DNA of 64,000 nucleotides from Pseudomonas helvetica (GTDB lineage Bacteria; Pseudomonadota; Gammaproteobacteria; Pseudomonadales; Pseudomonadaceae). The stretch covers positions 4,909,501 through 4,973,500 of the forward strand of contig NZ_CP150917.1 of assembly GCF_039908645.1 (NCBI RefSeq), given 5' to 3'. The position numbers were made by a program, and so were the translations under genes. Under the pieces are notes generated by a model that saw nothing but the letters and a program-made list of their open reading frames with translations, was not told the DNA's origin and did not search any database. How positions within the stretch are numbered: position 1 is the first letter of the stretch; each line of letters opens with the position of its first letter. Shown here piece by piece: positions 22,477-31,586 of the stretch.

Positions 22477-23468
22477 GTCGCGTCCTGTGGCTGGTCGCCG
22501 CCCTGCTCTGCGCGGTGCTGATCCCGCTATTGCTCGGTGCCAATGAACTATGGCCACGACTGCAGCACTTCCCGCCGACATTGTTGCTGGCGATGCCGGG
22601 CATGATCCTGCTCTGCTGGTTCACCAACTCAATACGCTTGCGCTTGTTGCTGGGTGAACAGCGCAGCCGGATAGGCCGCCTGAAATGCCTTGGGGTGGTG
22701 ATGTCCACCGAGTTCGCGATTTGCGCGACCCCGGGCGGCGGCGGTGGACCGCTGACACTGATGGCCCTGCTGGCGCGCAATGGTGTGCGCCCAGCCCATG
22801 GCAGTGCGGTGTTCGCCATGGATCAGTTGAGCGATTTGCTGTTCTTTCTCTGCGCGCTGATCGCCATCGTGGTGTATGCACTGTTTCAGCACTTGAGTCA
22901 GAACCTGGAGTGGATGTTGACACTCAGCGCCATTTCGATGGTCGGCGGCCTGTTCAGTTGCGGGGTGGTGGCACGCTACCATCGCCTGCTGATTCGCCTC
23001 AGCGGTCGCGTGCTCAAGCACTTCAAGCTCAACGCTGCCACCCGGCGCCGTTGGGCACGCAAGCTGCTGCACTTTCTTGCGGCCTTCACGGAAACACTCA
23101 AGTTGCCTGCGCGCACACTGATCAGCGTATTTGCGTTGACTTGCGTGCACTGGTTACTGCGCTACAGCGTGTTGTATCTGGCCTTGCGGGGGCTGGGCAC
23201 GGATCTTCAGTGGGCCTGGAGCTTTTTGATCCAGATGCTCTCACTCAGCGCCGGGCAGTTCAGCCTGTTACCGGGCGGTGCCGGCGCGGCGGAATTGACG
23301 TCGGCAGCGCTGTTGGCGCCCATGGTAGGGAAATCGACGGCGGCGGCCGCGATTCTGATCTGGCGCGCGGTGACCTATTACTTCTACTTGCTGGCCGGCG
23401 CACCGGTGTTTCTGGTGATGGCCGGTAAACCACTGCTGAACAAGCTGATGAAGATCAAACAGGCTTAG
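22473..23468 (+). CDS. YbhN / LPG-synthase-TM family membrane protein
   Basis: A 331-aa integral membrane protein with about eight hydrophobic segments. It contains the family hallmark FAICATPGGGGGPLTLMALLARNG near residue 76 and QFSLLPGGAGAAELTSAALL near 263 (P-G-G-x-G-x-x-E). Members are UPF0104/flippase-like domains. Some, such as AglD and MprF N-terminal relatives, act in lipid or glycolipid transfer. The start ATG overlaps the deacetylase stop. With its two neighbours it forms a compact lipid-glycan modification operon; the product is unknown. Confidence 0.88.
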   Translation: MSRVLWLVAALLCAVLIPLLLGANELWPRLQHFPPTLLLAMPGMILLCWFTNSIRLRLLLGEQRSRIGRLKCLGVVMSTEFAICATPGGGGGPLTLMALLARNGVRPAHGSAVFAMDQLSDLLFFLCALIAIVVYALFQHLSQNLEWMLTLSAISMVGGLFSCGVVARYHRLLIRLSGRVLKHFKLNAATRRRWARKLLHFLAAFTETLKLPARTLISVFALTCVHWLLRYSVLYLALRGLGTDLQWAWSFLIQMLSLSAGQFSLLPGGAGAAELTSAALLAPMVGKSTAAAAILIWRAVTYYFYLLAGAPVFLVMAGKPLLNKLMKIKQA

Positions 23469-23503
23469 GGGGAGCACCCGTCAGTTAAGCCAGTACGCAA
23501 TCC

Positions 23504-23655
23504 GTAGCAGCTGTCGAGCCCGCGAGGCGGCGTTCGGCTGCGCAGCAGTCGTAAAATCAGGCACCATGTTTTTTCAGGTTAACCGTGGCGTCAGGATTTA
23601 CGACTGCTGCGCCCGAACGCGAACCGAGCCGAACGCAGGCTTCGCCAGCTGCTAC
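23504..23655. repeat. Large palindromic repeat, family GTAGCAGCTGTCGAG (copy 1)
   Basis: About 150 bp bounded by GTAGCAGCTGTCGAGCC and CGCCAGCTGCTAC, with an inner inverted pair around GCAGCAGTCGTAAAATCAG and GATTTACGACTGCTGC. The second copy is at 56517-56675 with the same borders and inner pair. It lies between the YbhN-type gene and the small hypothetical gene. It probably mobilises passively, like Pseudomonas REP/BIME elements. Confidence 0.8.
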
Positions 23656-23858
23656 AGGTTATGTGTTGTGCTCGGAATCTTTTCAGGGCTCGCAGTTTCA
23701 TCGTCAGCGACTGGCTTCAACTGCTCCCACAATTGCGCAGCGCCGGGAAACTCCGTGCCGTCTTCAGGGCTCAGCTCATCCGGGTCGTACCGACTCAGAC
23801 AGCCCTCGCCCAATGTCGCGGGGGCTTTGGATGTTGCCTTATCCAGCGGATCAGCCAT
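23652..23858 (-). CDS. Small hypothetical protein (68 aa)
   Basis: Starts MADPLDKATSKAPATLGEGC; acidic, proline/serine-rich, no membrane segment. I do not recognise a domain. Support for being real: GAGGTAGGGGAG directly before the ATG at 23858, and a compact acidic composition (YDPDELSPEDGTEFPGAAQLWEQL) unlike a chance frame. Its last codons run into the border of the palindromic repeat, so the C-terminus may have been altered by that insertion. The purU terminator lies just upstream. Confidence 0.55.
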   Translation of the reverse strand: MADPLDKATSKAPATLGEGCLSRYDPDELSPEDGTEFPGAAQLWEQLKPVADDETASPEKIPSTTHNL

Positions 23859-23876
23859 CTCCCCTACCTCACTCCG

Positions 23877-23921
23877 AAAAAAAGGGCCTGAAGCGATTGA
23901 ACGCTCAGGCCCTGTTTTTTT
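23877..23921. terminator. Terminator of purU, bidirectional in form
   Basis: The stem AGGGCCTG-A-AGCG / CGCT-CAGGCCCT has loop ATTGAA, with A7 to the left and T7 to the right. Read leftward it follows the purU stop by about 18 bp. Confidence 0.9.
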
Positions 23922-23938
23922 CAATCAGCACTCGGCAA

Positions 23939-24787
23939 TCAGAACACTACGGTTTTATTGCCATGCACCAGCACGCGGTCTTCCAGGTGATAGCGCAGCC
24001 CGCGGGCCAGCACCATCTTCTCGACGTCACGGCCGAAACGCACCATGTCTTCAATACTGTCGCTGTGGCTGACACGCACCACGTCCTGCTCGATGATCGG
24101 ACCGGCGTCCAGCTCTTCGGTCACGTAGTGGCAGGTCGCGCCAATCAGCTTCACGCCACGCATCGACGCCTGGTGGTACGGCTTGGCACCGACGAACGAT
24201 GGCAGGAAGCTGTGGTGAATGTTGATCACCTTGTGGGCGTACTCGGTGCACAGTTCCGGCGGCAGGATTTGCATGTAACGCGCCAGCACCACCACTTCGG
24301 CGTCGTGCTGTTTGACCAGGCGCGAAACGTCGGCAAAGGCCGGCTCTTTGTTCTGCGGGTCCACCGGCACATGGTAATAAGGAATGCCATGCCACTCGAC
24401 CATGCTGCGCAGGTCGTCATGGTTGGAAATCACGCAGGAGATTTCGCAGTCCAGCTCGTCGCTGTGCCAGCGGTGCAGCAAGTCGGCCAGGCAGTGGGAT
24501 TCGCGGCTGGCCATCAATACCACGCGTTTTTTCTGCGCGGTGTCGGTGATGCGCCAGTCCATCGAGAACTCTTCGGCGATCGGTGCAAAGGCCTCACGAA
24601 ACGCCTCAAGGCCGAACGGCAGCGAATCGGCACGAATTTCGTGACGCATGAAGAACCAGCCACTGAGCGTGTCCGAGTGATGGCTCGCTTCAGTGATCCA
24701 GCCATTGTGTGACGCCAGAAAGTTACTGACTTTAGCAACGATACCGACGCGGTCCGGGCAAGCAATCACTAGCCGAAAAGTGCGCAT
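23939..24787 (-). CDS. purU: Formyltetrahydrofolate deformylase
   Basis: A 282-aa enzyme that releases formate from 10-formyl-THF. An N-terminal ACT domain (CPDRVGIVAKVSNFLASHNG, about residues 9-28) is followed by the formyltransferase-like domain with the catalytic segment NIHHSFLPSFVGAKPYHQA near 225 and the essential D in ELDAGPIIEQ near 250. The start MRTFRLVIA at 24787 was chosen because the ACT domain begins there; codons further upstream lack homology. Divergent from mvaT. Confidence 0.94.
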   Translation of the reverse strand: MRTFRLVIACPDRVGIVAKVSNFLASHNGWITEASHHSDTLSGWFFMRHEIRADSLPFGLEAFREAFAPIAEEFSMDWRITDTAQKKRVVLMASRESHCLADLLHRWHSDELDCEISCVISNHDDLRSMVEWHGIPYYHVPVDPQNKEPAFADVSRLVKQHDAEVVVLARYMQILPPELCTEYAHKVINIHHSFLPSFVGAKPYHQASMRGVKLIGATCHYVTEELDAGPIIEQDVVRVSHSDSIEDMVRFGRDVEKMVLARGLRYHLEDRVLVHGNKTVVF

Positions 24788-25127
24788 GGGGGGGGAACTC
24801 CAGAACTTCGCAAAGGCCGCTATTCTAGCGATTGCGCAGCAAAACTGCAGTATTCCTGACACCAGGCCCGGTAATGCACGGCCTCGCCCTACCGATTGGC
24901 GGCCTCTGAACGCTCAACAATGTTCTATTGGCGAAATACGCAAGCGGGCTTTTGTGAGTATCTGTGATGAAACCCTGACAAGTTTTAACAGCGGCATGAG
25001 GCTTTTTTCACTGAGCACTCTAATTAAATTAAATAAAAGCCGGCTTAAATGTTTACTTGATGAAACACCCTGACTATTATTGCGCCACTGTACCCTGTCA
25101 TCCAGCGCCCAACATAAGGTAGTCCTC
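24788..25127. promoter_or_regulatory. AT-rich divergent region purU / mvaT
   Basis: 340 bp without genes. The part next to mvaT (about 25010-25075) is clearly A/T-rich with several TpA steps (CTAATTAAATTAAATAAAA), the kind of DNA that MvaT-type proteins prefer. Autoregulation is plausible but inferred. Confidence 0.5.
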
Positions 25128-25502
25128 ATGTCCTTGATCAACGAATACCGTGCCACCGAAGAAGCTATCAAAGAGCTGCAAGCCCGTTTGAAGAACCTGT
25201 CCCAAGACGACAAACTGCAAACCGAGCTGGAATTCGAAGGCAAACTGCGCACCCTGATGGGCGAATACTCCAAGTCCCTGCGCGACATCATCGCCCTGCT
25301 GGATCCAGAGTCCAAAGTTAAAGCGCCACGCGGTGCTGTAAAAACTACCGGCACCAAGCGCGCTCGCAAGGTTAAACAATACAAAAACCCGCACAACGGC
25401 GAAGTCATCGAAACCAAAGGTGGCAACCACAAGACTCTGAAAGAGTGGAAAGCCAAGTGGGGCGGTGACGTGGTTGAAGGCTGGGCTACCCTGCTGGGCT
25501 AA
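25128..25502 (+). CDS. mvaT: H-NS-family global regulator MvaT
   Basis: A 124-aa nucleoid protein that silences AT-rich, often horizontally acquired DNA. The N-terminal coiled coil for dimerisation and oligomerisation (SLINEYRATEEAIKELQARL onward, about residues 2-60) is followed by a linker. The DNA-binding part carries KRARKVKQYKNPHNGE near 80 and KTLKEWKAKWG near 104. The length is exactly that of the MvaT/MvaU/MvaV group. GGTAG lies before the ATG, and its own terminator follows. It could act on the AT-richer Tc region further right (inference). Confidence 0.95.
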   Translation: MSLINEYRATEEAIKELQARLKNLSQDDKLQTELEFEGKLRTLMGEYSKSLRDIIALLDPESKVKAPRGAVKTTGTKRARKVKQYKNPHNGEVIETKGGNHKTLKEWKAKWGGDVVEGWATLLG

Positions 25503-25540
25503 GCCGCAACCCGCTTCGCAGGTTCATTTGCGAGCACCCA

Positions 25541-25568
25541 AAAACGCCAGCGTCCGCTGGCGTTTTTT
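25541..25568 (+). terminator. Terminator of mvaT
   Basis: AAAACGCCAGC / GCTGGCGTTTT stem with loop GTCC, followed by further T residues (T7 in all). The sbcB gene converges from the right. Confidence 0.92.
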
Positions 25569-25602
25569 TATGCCCCGCCTTCAGGTATTTGTACAGCTTG
25601 TT

Positions 25603-27030
25603 TCAAAGCTCCAAACGCTTGCGTAATGAGTCGACATACTCGCGCCACTCGTCCAGTACCTGTTGCTGAATCGCTGTAGCACTAAGCGAGCATTGCGCCA
25701 TTGCCTCATTAAACCCCTGCAAGGTATTCGGCGCGCCCCATCCGGCGTCTGACAAACGTTGCTGACAGAATAATCTCCAGCGCTCGTGCTCCTCGTGACT
25801 CAAGGTCTCGGGAAAGTTACGCGCACGATAACGAAATAATAATTCCGGCAAACGTTCATCATCGAACGGCCATTGCTCTTGCGCTAATTGCATCGGGTCC
25901 GCATGTCGGACTTGTTCGCATAAACGCCGGTCCCGATCGCCAATGAAGCCGTCGTATAACTGTTGTTCAGGGTCCTCGATTGGCGTGAAATCCTCGCGGG
26001 CATAAATGGCCAGAACTTTATCTCGCCATACTTCCTGTGCGTCACTTAGACGCAGTGCGCGCGCTTCATACTGCGCCATGTCCAGTTGCAATCGTTGCCG
26101 GTCTTCGGCGCGCAACACCGACAACGGTGCCACCACCGGGCAACGGTTGATGTGAATCAGTTTGAGCGGCACCGGTAATTCGCCTTCGGCCAGATCTTCG
26201 CGGCGAGTATACAAACGCTGACGCAAGGTCTCGGCGTCTTGGTCGAGTAGCCCCTGCGGGTCGAGATGCAGGTCGCAGACAATCAGTGCATTGCGATTGC
26301 GCGGGTGCCAGGCCAACGGCAAGACCACCCCTACATAGCTGCGGGCTGCCGAGAAACGCCCGGAGATATGCACCATCGGTTGCAACAGCCGGATCTGATC
26401 CATGACCTTCTGCTTGCTGCGCAGCTTGAACAGCCAGTCGTAGAGTTTTGGCTGCTTGTCACGGATCAACCGCGCCAGGGCAATCGTCGCGCGCACATCG
26501 GACAACGCATCGTGAGCCTGGCCATGGTCGAGGCCATTGGCGGCGGTCAGGCGTTCGAGTTTCAACGTGACGCGATCATCTTCTTCAGGCCAGACGATAC
26601 CGTCCGGGCGCAACGCGTACGCCGCGCGCACCACGTCGATCAGATCCCAGCGACTGTTGCCGCCCTGCCACTCCCGCGCATACGGATCAAAGAAATTCCG
26701 GTACAGGCTGTAACGGGTCATTTCATCATCGAAGCGCAAGGTGTTGTAACCGGCACCACAGGTTCCGGGGGCCGCAAGTTGCGCATGTACCCGGGTCATG
26801 AAGTCGGCTTCACTCAGGCCTTGCTCGGCCAGGCGGCCGGGGGTGATGCCGGTAATCACGCACGCCGCCGGGTGCGGCAGGATGTCGTCGCTCGGCTGGC
26901 AGTAGAGATTGACCGGATCGTCGATCTCGTTGAGGTCAAGGTCGGTGCGAATCCCGGCCATTTGCAGCGGACGGTCGCAGCGCGGTGAGATGCCGGTGGT
27001 TTCGTAGTCGTACCAGAAGATGGAGGTCAC
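25603..27030 (-). CDS. sbcB: Exodeoxyribonuclease I
   Basis: A 475-aa 3'-5' single-strand exonuclease used in recombination and mismatch repair. The DEDDh nuclease motifs are visible: FWYDYETTGISPRCDRPLQM at residues 5-24, the second D in CGAGYNTLRFDDEMTR near 95 and H-x4-D in HGQAHDALSDVRATIALARL near 175. The SH3-like and helical C-terminal domains continue to the WREYVDSLRKRLEL end. The length equals E. coli ExoI. Convergent with mvaT, divergent from the RDD gene. Confidence 0.96.
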   Translation of the reverse strand: MTSIFWYDYETTGISPRCDRPLQMAGIRTDLDLNEIDDPVNLYCQPSDDILPHPAACVITGITPGRLAEQGLSEADFMTRVHAQLAAPGTCGAGYNTLRFDDEMTRYSLYRNFFDPYAREWQGGNSRWDLIDVVRAAYALRPDGIVWPEEDDRVTLKLERLTAANGLDHGQAHDALSDVRATIALARLIRDKQPKLYDWLFKLRSKQKVMDQIRLLQPMVHISGRFSAARSYVGVVLPLAWHPRNRNALIVCDLHLDPQGLLDQDAETLRQRLYTRREDLAEGELPVPLKLIHINRCPVVAPLSVLRAEDRQRLQLDMAQYEARALRLSDAQEVWRDKVLAIYAREDFTPIEDPEQQLYDGFIGDRDRRLCEQVRHADPMQLAQEQWPFDDERLPELLFRYRARNFPETLSHEEHERWRLFCQQRLSDAGWGAPNTLQGFNEAMAQCSLSATAIQQQVLDEWREYVDSLRKRLEL

Positions 27031-27204
27031 GGGGCGTTCCTGAACTTGAGACGGGCAAAGTCTAGGCGCTCAAGCGCGGCGCCGACCAGCAATCTTGCTA
27101 TTCAAGCATTTCTGGTTGATACCTTGTCATACATAGTTATGTCGTTAGCACGACGAAGGCTGCTAGCATCGAATCGTTATTGAATCCCAACCATCAGGTT
27201 GATC

Positions 27205-27930
27205 ATGCGCAAGACTTCAGCATCGCCAAGGAAAGCAACGCTGCCCCCGCCACTGGACACGCGGCATCAGGTTGAAACGCCGGAAGGCATCGATCTGCCG
27301 CTGCGACCTGCCGGGTTGATGCCCCGTGTACTGGCGTTTGCCATCGACCTGGGGGTGCGCGGGCTGGTGCTGGGCTTGCTGTTTATTGTCCTGGCCTTGC
27401 TGGGGAGCGTCGGCATCGGGCTGGGCTCGGTGCTGCTGTTTCTGGTCAGTTGGTGGTACATGGTGCTGTTCGAGGTCCTCAATCAGGGCCGCTCGCCGGG
27501 TAAACAGCTGATGGGGTTGCGCGTCGTACATGACGATGGAACGCCCGTTGGCTGGCCGGCCTCGCTGATCCGCAACCTGCTGCGGTTCGTCGACATGCTG
27601 CCGTTCGGCTACAGCCTCGGCGCCATCAGTTGCCTGCAGCATCCGACCTTCAAACGGCTGGGCGATATTGCAGCCGGCACACTGGTGATCTACCGCGAAC
27701 AGGCGGTCACCCGACCACAGATTCCGCAAGCCCTGGCACTGCACCCGCCCTTTGCGCTGAACCTCAATGAGCAACGCGCGGTGCTGGGTTTCGCCGAGCG
27801 TCAGACGGAGCTCTCCAGTGAACGGGTCAATGAGCTGGCGGCCATCCTTGCCGAGCCGCTCCATGTCTCACCGCCCCACGCAGTCGCCAAACTCAATGGC
27901 ATCGCCCGCAGTTTGCTGGGGCCGGCATGA
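27205..27930 (+). CDS. RDD-family membrane protein
   Basis: 241 aa. A basic, proline-rich N-terminus is followed by an RDD domain (about residues 38-165): PRVLAFAIDLGVRGLVLG with the R and D, two more membrane segments, the GRSPGKQLMGLRVV motif and RNLLRFVDMLPFGY. The C-terminal ~75 residues are cytoplasmic. The start was set at the ATG at 27205; TTG and ATC codons just before it are in frame. It is first in a six-gene operon with the MoxR ATPase and overlaps the next gene by 4 nt. Confidence 0.88.
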   Translation: MRKTSASPRKATLPPPLDTRHQVETPEGIDLPLRPAGLMPRVLAFAIDLGVRGLVLGLLFIVLALLGSVGIGLGSVLLFLVSWWYMVLFEVLNQGRSPGKQLMGLRVVHDDGTPVGWPASLIRNLLRFVDMLPFGYSLGAISCLQHPTFKRLGDIAAGTLVIYREQAVTRPQIPQALALHPPFALNLNEQRAVLGFAERQTELSSERVNELAAILAEPLHVSPPHAVAKLNGIARSLLGPA

Positions 27931-28907
27931 AGCAGAGCCTTTTCGAAAATCGCCATCGAGTCGAATGGGATCAATTTGCCCAGCGGCTCGATCTGCTTGA
28001 ACGCGGCAAAGCCAATGCCCTCGATGGCACCTCGTTCCCCAAGGATTACCGACGGCTGTGCCAGCACCTCGCGCTGGCACAGGAGCGCGGCTACAGCAGC
28101 TACTTGATCGACCCCTTGCAACAGCTGGTACTGCGCGGGCACCAACAGCTTTACCGGCATCGCGGTCGGGTCGGCGCCCATCTGCTGGCCTTTGTCCTCG
28201 CCGGCTTTCCTCGACTGGTCCGTGAGCAATGGCCTTTCGTGCTGGTCTCAAGCCTGTTGTTTTTCGGCTCGCTGGCGGGCATCGGTGTGCTGGTGTACCT
28301 GTACCCCGAGCTGGTTTATAGCCTGGTCCCGGCCGGACAGGTGTCCGAGATGCAAAGCATGTACGACCCGGCAGCCGGTCACTTGGGGCGCTTGGGTGAA
28401 CGCGCTGCCAGCGACGACTGGGTCATGTTCGGTTACTACATCATGCACAACATCGGCATCGCCTTTCAGACCTATGCCAGCGGATTGCTGTTTGGCCTGG
28501 GCAGCGCGTTTTTCCTGTTCTTCAACGGTTTGATGATCGGTGCGGTTGCCGGTCACCTGACGCACATCGGCTACGGGGAAAACTTCTGGTCATTCGTCAT
28601 CGGCCATGGCGCCTTCGAACTCAGCGCCATCGCCCTGGCCGGTGCGGCTGGCCTGCAACTGGGCTGGGCGCTGATCGCCCCCGGGCGCTTGCCACGCGGT
28701 GAAGCCCTGCGCCGTGCGGCTCATAAAAGCGTGTTGATGATCTGCGGCGTCATGCTGTTTCTACTGCTTGCTGCGTTTATCGAGGCCTATTGGTCATCCC
28801 GCGCCGGACTTGCACCGCCGATCAAATACCTGGTGGGCGGCGCCCTCTGGGTGGTGATGGCGATTTACCTGATATTTGCCGGACGTACACGCCATGCGCC
28901 TGAGTGA
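27927..28907 (+). CDS. SpoIIM / DUF95-family membrane protein
   Basis: 326 aa. A cytoplasmic N-terminal ~95 residues (MKQSLFENRHRVEWDQFAQR) precede five or so membrane helices. The family signature lies around YIMHNIGIAFQTYASGLLFG and FVIGHGAFELSAIALAGAAG (H-G-x-F-E). Related to stage II sporulation protein M but found in non-sporulating bacteria in MoxR operons. It overlaps the RDD gene by ATGA and runs 14 nt into the next gene. Confidence 0.9.
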   Translation: MKQSLFENRHRVEWDQFAQRLDLLERGKANALDGTSFPKDYRRLCQHLALAQERGYSSYLIDPLQQLVLRGHQQLYRHRGRVGAHLLAFVLAGFPRLVREQWPFVLVSSLLFFGSLAGIGVLVYLYPELVYSLVPAGQVSEMQSMYDPAAGHLGRLGERAASDDWVMFGYYIMHNIGIAFQTYASGLLFGLGSAFFLFFNGLMIGAVAGHLTHIGYGENFWSFVIGHGAFELSAIALAGAAGLQLGWALIAPGRLPRGEALRRAAHKSVLMICGVMLFLLLAAFIEAYWSSRAGLAPPIKYLVGGALWVVMAIYLIFAGRTRHAPE

Positions 28908-30432
28908 CGCCAGCGTGGTCATCCGCCCTCGCACCACTTGGGAAGCCATGGACCTCGGGGTTCTGCTGAACCAGCAACATCGCCGCCTGCTGATGACCAG
29001 TTGGGCAATCGTCACGCTGCCGGTGTTTGCCCTGCTGAGCCTGTTGCTGTGGGACTCGCCCTCAATGGCCGTGCTGCTGTTCTGGTGGTTGAAACCGGCG
29101 TTCGAACGATTGCCGCTGTACATCCTCTCGAGCGCCCTGTTCGGCGAAACCCCGACCTTGAGACAGGCGCTGCGCCAATGGCCGCGACTGCTCAAACCGC
29201 AGTTGCTGGCCAGCCTGACATGGCGGCGCTTTGGCCTGAGTCGCAGCTTCATCATGCCGGTCGTGCAACTTGAAGAACTCAACGGTCTGGCACGCCAGCA
29301 GCGCCTGGCCGTGCTGCAACAACGCGATCGCGGCGCAGCACGCTGGCTGACGCTGATTGGCGCGCATCTGGAAGCCGCCTTGTGGATCGGCCTGATGGTG
29401 CTGTTCTATTTTTTGCTGCCAGCGCAAATCGAACTGAACTGGAACTGGCAAACGCTGATCGCTACCCCTGAGCAGGACTGGCTCTGGCTGGACCATCTGA
29501 TCAATGCGCTTTACGCGCTGATCCTGATCATCTGGGAACCGATCTATGTCGCCTGCGGTTTCAGCTTGTACCTGAACCGTCGTACCCGACTCGAAGCCTG
29601 GGATATCGAACTGGTGTTTCGCCGCCTGCGCCAGCGCCTGAGCAGCGTCGCCGCCTGCCTGCTGATGCTCGGGCTACTGTGGTTGCCCGCCACGCAGCCA
29701 CTCTGGGCCGCCGAACCCGCCAACGCCCCCGACAGCCCGCGCCTGCTCCAGCAACCGCTGACCAGCCAGGCCGCCAGTAACAGCATCAAGGCCATACTCG
29801 ACACGCCACCGTTCAAGAATCCGCAGACCGTCACCCACTATCGCTTTGGTAAAGAAACGCCCGATCAACCTGCCGAGCCGCAAACACCGGGTTGGCTCAA
29901 AGCGTTTTTCGCACTGCTCGACAGCCAGCGCTTCGCCGGTCTGGCGCAGGTCATCGAGGTGCTGCTGTGGGCGAGTGTCATCGGCGCCATCGCGTTGCTG
30001 ATCTGGCGTTACCGCGACTGGCTACGGACCTTTGTCAGCCGCCGTCCAAAACTGCGCCAAACGCCCGCACACCCGGCGCCGGCCCAACTGTTCGGCCTTG
30101 ATCTCGATCGGGAAACCCTGCCGGACGATATCGCCGCCTGCGTCGAAAACCTCTGGTCGACCCAGCCCCGCGAAGCCCTCGGCTTGCTCTATCGGGCCTT
30201 GCTCAGCCGTTTGCTGCACGACTTCAACCTCCCGCTGAAAAGCGCCGACACCGAGGGCCAGGTGCTGGAACGGGTCCAACAGCTACAAGAACCGGCTCTG
30301 CATACCTTCAGCAGCACGTTGACAGTCCACTGGCAGAACATGGCCTATGGGCATCGCTTGCCACCGGCACACCTGCAACAGGAACTGTGTGACGGCTGGC
30401 GGGCGTTGTTCGGCCCGGGAGCTTCGCGTTGA
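28894..30432 (+). CDS. DUF4129-domain membrane protein
   Basis: 512 aa. Membrane segments lie near residues 35-60, 160-185, 205-230, 250-270 and 360-378; the C-terminal ~130 residues (ACVENLWSTQPREALGLLYR, then ALLSRLLHDFNLPLKSADTE) match the DUF4129 pattern. The middle region (about 275-345) is proline/alanine/serine-rich and probably periplasmic. The ATG at 28894 lies inside the 3' end of the SpoIIM gene. The gene ends in a TTGA overlap with the next one. It is likely part of an envelope complex assembled or remodelled by the MoxR ATPase. Confidence 0.82.
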   Translation: MRLSDASVVIRPRTTWEAMDLGVLLNQQHRRLLMTSWAIVTLPVFALLSLLLWDSPSMAVLLFWWLKPAFERLPLYILSSALFGETPTLRQALRQWPRLLKPQLLASLTWRRFGLSRSFIMPVVQLEELNGLARQQRLAVLQQRDRGAARWLTLIGAHLEAALWIGLMVLFYFLLPAQIELNWNWQTLIATPEQDWLWLDHLINALYALILIIWEPIYVACGFSLYLNRRTRLEAWDIELVFRRLRQRLSSVAACLLMLGLLWLPATQPLWAAEPANAPDSPRLLQQPLTSQAASNSIKAILDTPPFKNPQTVTHYRFGKETPDQPAEPQTPGWLKAFFALLDSQRFAGLAQVIEVLLWASVIGAIALLIWRYRDWLRTFVSRRPKLRQTPAHPAPAQLFGLDLDRETLPDDIAACVENLWSTQPREALGLLYRALLSRLLHDFNLPLKSADTEGQVLERVQQLQEPALHTFSSTLTVHWQNMAYGHRLPPAHLQQELCDGWRALFGPGASR

Positions 30433-31586
30433 ATCGGCGCCTGATCCCTGGCCTGCTGATTGCCGGGCTGCTCGCGGCATTGGCGGTTTATCTGTACCAG
30501 CAGGCCACGCCCTATCAGGAAGTCATCGACCACGGTCCGTCCCCCGAAGCCCGAGCCAACCCGTACCTGGCGGCCGAACACTTTTTGCGTCAACAAGGGC
30601 TGACCGTGACTCACGCCAACAGCCTCGACATCCTGCAGTTTCTGGAACCGCATCAACAGAGCCTGTTACTGCTCGGTGATCGCGCCAACATGACCCCGCG
30701 CCAGGCCGATCAGCTGCTGAACTGGACGCGTGCGGGTGGACGTCTGCTGTTTGTGGCCGAAGCCCTGTGGAATGAAAAAACCGGCAAGAGCGGCGACCTG
30801 CTGCTCGACCGGGTGCAACTGCATCAATCCATGAGCAAGGATCTTGGCAACCCACCACCCGATGCCGAAGCAGACCCTTACCCGAACCTGACCAAACTCT
30901 ATCTCGAAGACGAAGACGCTCCGGCCTACGCCAGTTTCGATCCGCAGTTCCATCTCGAAGACCCGAAAGACCTCGCGCAGTCCTGGGCCAACAGCGCGCT
31001 GGCCACTCACATGATGCAACTCGGTTATGGCCTGGGTTCCATCACGGTGATCACCGACGCCGAATTGTGGAAGAACCCGAACATCGGCCAATACGACAAT
31101 GCCTGGCTGCTCTGGTACCTGTATTCGGACACCGGCGTGACCCTGCTCTTCAATATCGATCACGACAACCTGCCGACCTTGCTGCTGCGTTATTTCCCGC
31201 AGGCACTGGTGGCGCTCGTCGCGTTGATCGGCCTGTGGATCTGGCATGTCGGGTTACGTCAGGGCCCCGCGCAGGCACCGGCACCCAAAGCCCGTCGGCA
31301 ACTTCAGGAGCATTTGCGTGCCAGTGCAGACTTCATGCTGCGGCGCAACGGTCAGCACAGCCTGCTGCTGGCTCTGCAACACGATGTGCTGCGCCGCGCC
31401 CGACACCGTCACCCAGGCTTCGAACAACTCGGCGTTGCCGAACAATGGCAGGTGCTCGCGCGCCTGACCGGCCAACCGACCCGCGCCATCAGCCAGGCAC
31501 TCAGCCCACGGCCCGAACAGCGGCTCTCCAGCGCTGAGTTCAGCCGTCAGGTCGCCCACCTGCAAACCCTCAGGAATGCCTTATGA
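30429..31586 (+). CDS. DUF4350-domain membrane protein
   Basis: 385 aa with a TTG start overlapping the previous stop. TM1 is at about residues 7-22. A periplasmic globular domain (about 30-230, PYLAAEHFLRQQGLTV, then a flavodoxin-like LLLLGDRANMTPRQADQLL) is followed by TM2 (about 260-277, LVALVALIGLWIWHVG) and a cytoplasmic helical tail. This is the DUF4350 architecture. No catalytic residues can be named. Fourth gene of the MoxR operon. Confidence 0.82.
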   Translation: MNRRLIPGLLIAGLLAALAVYLYQQATPYQEVIDHGPSPEARANPYLAAEHFLRQQGLTVTHANSLDILQFLEPHQQSLLLLGDRANMTPRQADQLLNWTRAGGRLLFVAEALWNEKTGKSGDLLLDRVQLHQSMSKDLGNPPPDAEADPYPNLTKLYLEDEDAPAYASFDPQFHLEDPKDLAQSWANSALATHMMQLGYGLGSITVITDAELWKNPNIGQYDNAWLLWYLYSDTGVTLLFNIDHDNLPTLLLRYFPQALVALVALIGLWIWHVGLRQGPAQAPAPKARRQLQEHLRASADFMLRRNGQHSLLLALQHDVLRRARHRHPGFEQLGVAEQWQVLARLTGQPTRAISQALSPRPEQRLSSAEFSRQVAHLQTLRNAL

